Positions 7,601 through 8,527 of a stretch of 8,527 nucleotides of DNA are shown piece after piece (within the stretch, counting starts at the first letter, position 1; every line of letters begins with the position of its first letter). The stretch lies in the NCBI GenBank assembly GCA_023433965.1, contig JAEYTQ010000402.1, forward strand, positions 1 through 8,527, in the 5' to 3' direction. Made by a program: the position numbers and the translations under genes. The notes beneath the pieces were generated by a model. That model searched no databases, was not told where the DNA came from, and worked only from the letters and a program-made list of their open reading frames with translations. The stretch comes from Pseudomonadota bacterium (GTDB lineage: Bacteria; Pseudomonadota; Alphaproteobacteria; Rhizobiales; Xanthobacteraceae).

Positions 7601-8527
7601 GTCGCTGGCCGGCACCACCACGGCGGAATCGATCACGGCCGGCGCCCGCGATGCGCAGAGCGCACTGATCGCGGCCTCGACAGAGACCGCCAACCAGATC
7701 AAAGCGCTTTCCTCTGACGTGCAGCGCTCGCTCACGATGGCCGGCACCTCGACTGCCGAGACCATCATGAGCGGCGCCCGCGAGGCCCAGACCACGCTGG
7801 TGACGGCGTCGTCGGATGCGGCGAGCCAGGTCAAGTCGCTTGCCGCCGAGGTGCACCGTTCGCTCTCGCAGGTCGGCCAGTCGACCGCCGAGACCATCAC
7901 CACCAGCGCCCGGGACGCCCAGAGCACCCTTCTCGCGGTCTCCGCAGAGCAAACCAGCCAGGTCCGTTCGCTCGCCGCCGAGATGCAGCGCGCGCTGGCG
8001 ACGGCCGGCGGCGCCACGATCGAGGCGCTCACCAGCGGCGTTCGCGAGGCCCAGGGCTCGCTGATCTCCGCGTCGACCGACGCGGCCAGCCAGATCAAGT
8101 CGCTGACCACCGATATCGAGCGCACGCTGACCGCGGTCGGCGCCGACACCGCCTCGACCATCCTCAGCAGCGCGCGCGAGGCGCAGATCTCGCTGACCTC
8201 GACCTCGGCCGACGCCGCGAGCCAGATCCGCACGATCTCCACCGAGATCGAGCGCACGCTGAGCGCGGCCACGGCCAACGCGACCAGCGACATCCAGACC
8301 AGCGCGCTCAACGCCCAGAACGCGCTGATCTCCGCCTCCAACGAGGCCAGCTCGCGGGTCAAGTCGAGCTCGGCCGACGTCGAGCGTTCGGTGCTCGCCG
8401 CCAGCTCCAGCTTCGGCCAGGCCATGACCGGCAAGACCGACGAGATCGTCACCTATGTGCAGCAGCAGGCCGACCGCCTGTCGGGCATGATCGACGCCAA
8501 GCGCGGTGCGCTGGTGGACGCGATCGG
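4602..8527 (+). CDS. gpr: Giant membrane-anchored hendecad-repeat protein, GPR/RgsE-like polar growth protein, 3'-truncated by window edge
   Basis: The frame is open for 1308 codons to the window end. Residues 1-108 are a cytoplasmic, disordered-looking head with a proline run (APPVPPPAPP, 43-52). Two transmembrane helices lie at about 109-132 and 143-169, joined by a short loop, so head and rod are both cytoplasmic. A helical rod of 11-residue repeats fills the rest, rich in charged residues first and in Ala, Ser and Thr later. This layout (Pro-rich head, two N-terminal helices, long rod with apolipoprotein-like repeats) matches GPR of Agrobacterium, about 2100 residues long and forming a ring at the growing pole; RgsE is the Sinorhizobium counterpart. 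If similar, some 800 residues lie beyond the window. The ATG at 4602 follows GAGGG (4586-4590) at an 11-base spacing. An in-frame ATG at 4461 would add 47 residues that do not look protein-like. Identification rests on architecture, not alignment. Confidence 0.8.
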   Translation, partial: MANTPKKVKDPTEVALSAIQEALNISDTAADTSRNATMRNETAPPVPPPAPPIFDEPSFEPRPAANERATVFDSIEEPRAARRAANDDRETIGQLLQALQKGRPARSVYTFATIFAGIWLAACAALTVGFLPSIQAAMGQSGGVLVIAGLVAMFFAPIMLFYFLASLVWRGQEMRMIAQAMAQVAIRFSEPEGSASDSMVTVGQAIRREVAAMGDGIERAIARAGELETLVANEVAALERAYSDNEVRIRALLQDIAHQRDNLVGQAEQVRSAISGVQIDLRHDIALISDAIASRVDEVAKSITGALEERGAHITQALSNAGDNMILALGERGGDLLDRLEEASNETTRAVLDASERLTTSLNFKTGHVHDEFVDLADRVHEMLNERIDRITGEFEQRSAAIVDGISERTEQVHDSLKNSSDSLLLELELRSNDISAKIDDAGNRLAGQIMTSGDKASEALDATVNALVAKVVSQTETAHDSLSLQMSAFDELVRNQGTELVEKFARDSGTLGALITRHISEFDRTVKTFGGEIVERMGQRTQDIHESLKTYVDNFDTRFTANGGEITAILDRRLVQFETTIGERVSNFDASLNGKIASLDGTIEGHIRTFDDQLVGRVAALEQSFDTRARSMTETIDGRINTLATSLTDGAAQAIQSIDSRLTYLTTTLTGGASQAIETIDARLNHLTSSLTDGASQTIQSIDTRLTHLTTTLTGGATQALESIDSRLTYLTTAVTNGASQAVHSIDTRLTLLTSTLTDGTAQAIEAVDRRITGVTEIIDGRSTHLTDTVTARFQEIQQAIETKVGLVASDIDVRVAQFEDLLGSRVEAVAGRIESSGRQASEDMMSRAEMISTAIRSHVEDAERSLTNLVVNTSETIQTGARTAQQSLLTVSSDVNAQLKMTSAEVEQALTAVGTGAANSILTSAREAQSTLVAASGEASNQIKGLAADVERTLSAAGSATAASILAGAREVQTTLVTASSDAASQVKTLTADVQRSLSLAGTTTAESITAGARDAQSALIAASTETANQIKALSSDVQRSLTMAGTSTAETIMSGAREAQTTLVTASSDAASQVKSLAAEVHRSLSQVGQSTAETITTSARDAQSTLLAVSAEQTSQVRSLAAEMQRALATAGGATIEALTSGVREAQGSLISASTDAASQIKSLTTDIERTLTAVGADTASTILSSAREAQISLTSTSADAASQIRTISTEIERTLSAATANATSDIQTSALNAQNALISASNEASSRVKSSSADVERSVLAASSSFGQAMTGKTDEIVTYVQQQADRLSGMIDAKRGALVDAI
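6498..6893 (+). repeat. Six tandem 22-residue (66-bp) repeats in the giant protein
   Basis: Residues 633-764 are six units of two hendecads each, of the form AIxSIDxRLxxLTxxLTxGAxQ. The Asp after the Ile and the following Arg are invariant. Units alternate mainly between LTDGA and LTGGA versions, giving a hidden 44-residue period. A decayed seventh unit follows (IEAVDRRITGVTEIIDGRS). Confidence 0.85.
7257..8444 (+). repeat. Nine tandem 44-residue (132-bp) repeats in the giant protein
   Basis: Residues 886-1281 form nine units of exactly 44 residues, each four hendecads: AQxxLVxASxD, AASQIKxLxAD, VERxLxxAGxx, TAExIxxGARE. Unit starts at the DNA level are 7257, 7389, 7521, 7653, 7785, 7917, 8049, 8181 and 8313, exactly 132 bp apart. 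The last unit is degenerate in its fourth hendecad, and a weak extra unit precedes the array (from 7125). Within a unit the two 22-residue halves still resemble each other. Confidence 0.88.

Larger units (their letters stand above)
5376..8510 (+). repeat. Continuous 33-bp (11-residue) hendecad repeat register
   Basis: From residue 259 to 1303, the protein can be cut into 95 consecutive 11-residue units without any gap. Examples are LRHDIALISDA (281), FDASLNGKIAS (589), LTTTLTGGASQ (666) and AQTTLVTASSD (1062). In every unit position 5 is I, L, V, F or M. Position 1 is mostly I, L, V, F or A, and positions 8-9 are often Arg plus an aliphatic residue. This is the a-e-h pattern of hendecad coiled coils and of apolipoprotein-like amphipathic helices. 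Confidence 0.85.

Noticed and set aside
6498..8444. CRISPR array suggested by regular repeats of 66 and 132 bp
   Set aside because: The repeats are contiguous, divergent and maintain a protein reading frame; there are no identical short repeats separated by unique spacers.
6780..8452. Two further long minus-strand frames (390 and 397 codons) with repeated segments
   Set aside because: Their repeats are the 22- and 44-residue repeats of the plus-strand protein read in antisense. They have no domain features or plausible start context.

Overview
The window is high-GC DNA from an alphaproteobacterium, most likely Bradyrhizobium or a close relative such as Rhodopseudomonas. The evidence is the codon usage, the ferredoxin reductase and ferredoxin types, a probable degenerate copy of a dispersed Bradyrhizobium intergenic repeat, and a very large polar-growth type protein typical of the Rhizobiales (Hyphomicrobiales). 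No mobile element, CRISPR array, tRNA or rRNA was seen.

Layout. (1) 3-377 (+) is the C-terminal end of a galactarate dehydratase (GarD/UxaA family) that begins before the window. (2) 566-835 (+) encodes a small exported protein of 89 residues. It converges, across a perfect 9-bp hairpin at 844-870, on a DUF2147 secreted protein (882-1478, -). (3) The DUF2147 gene is preceded by four tandem 15-17 bp repeats that include its ribosome binding site, and further upstream by a thioredoxin-reductase-like ferredoxin-NADP+ reductase (1651-2679, -). (4) A hotdog-fold acyl-CoA thioesterase (2862-3329, +) is divergent from the reductase and converges on a [2Fe-2S] ferredoxin of the adrenodoxin/putidaredoxin type (3346-3666, -). 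The reductase and ferredoxin could form an NADPH-driven electron supply chain. (5) A single-domain histidine phosphotransfer (HPt) protein follows (3832-4206, -). (6) After a 395-bp divergent intergenic region, a giant membrane-anchored protein starts at 4602 (+) and is still open at the window end, with 1308 codons visible.

The giant gene is the most striking content. The protein has a proline-rich cytoplasmic N-terminus, two adjacent transmembrane helices, and then a rod of 11-residue (hendecad) repeats. From about residue 259 to the window end I count about 95 consecutive 11-residue units with no insertion or deletion, all hydrophobic at the fifth position. This includes an array of 22-residue repeats and an array of 44-residue (132-bp) repeats in the same register. 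The architecture matches GPR (growth pole ring protein) of Agrobacterium, called RgsE in Sinorhizobium, which organises unipolar growth. A perfect TTAA-N7-TTAA box, the consensus for the cell-cycle regulator CtrA, lies 177 bp upstream of the chosen start. A TTAACCAT half-site lies upstream of the divergent HPt gene. The two genes may therefore share cell-cycle control; that part is inference.
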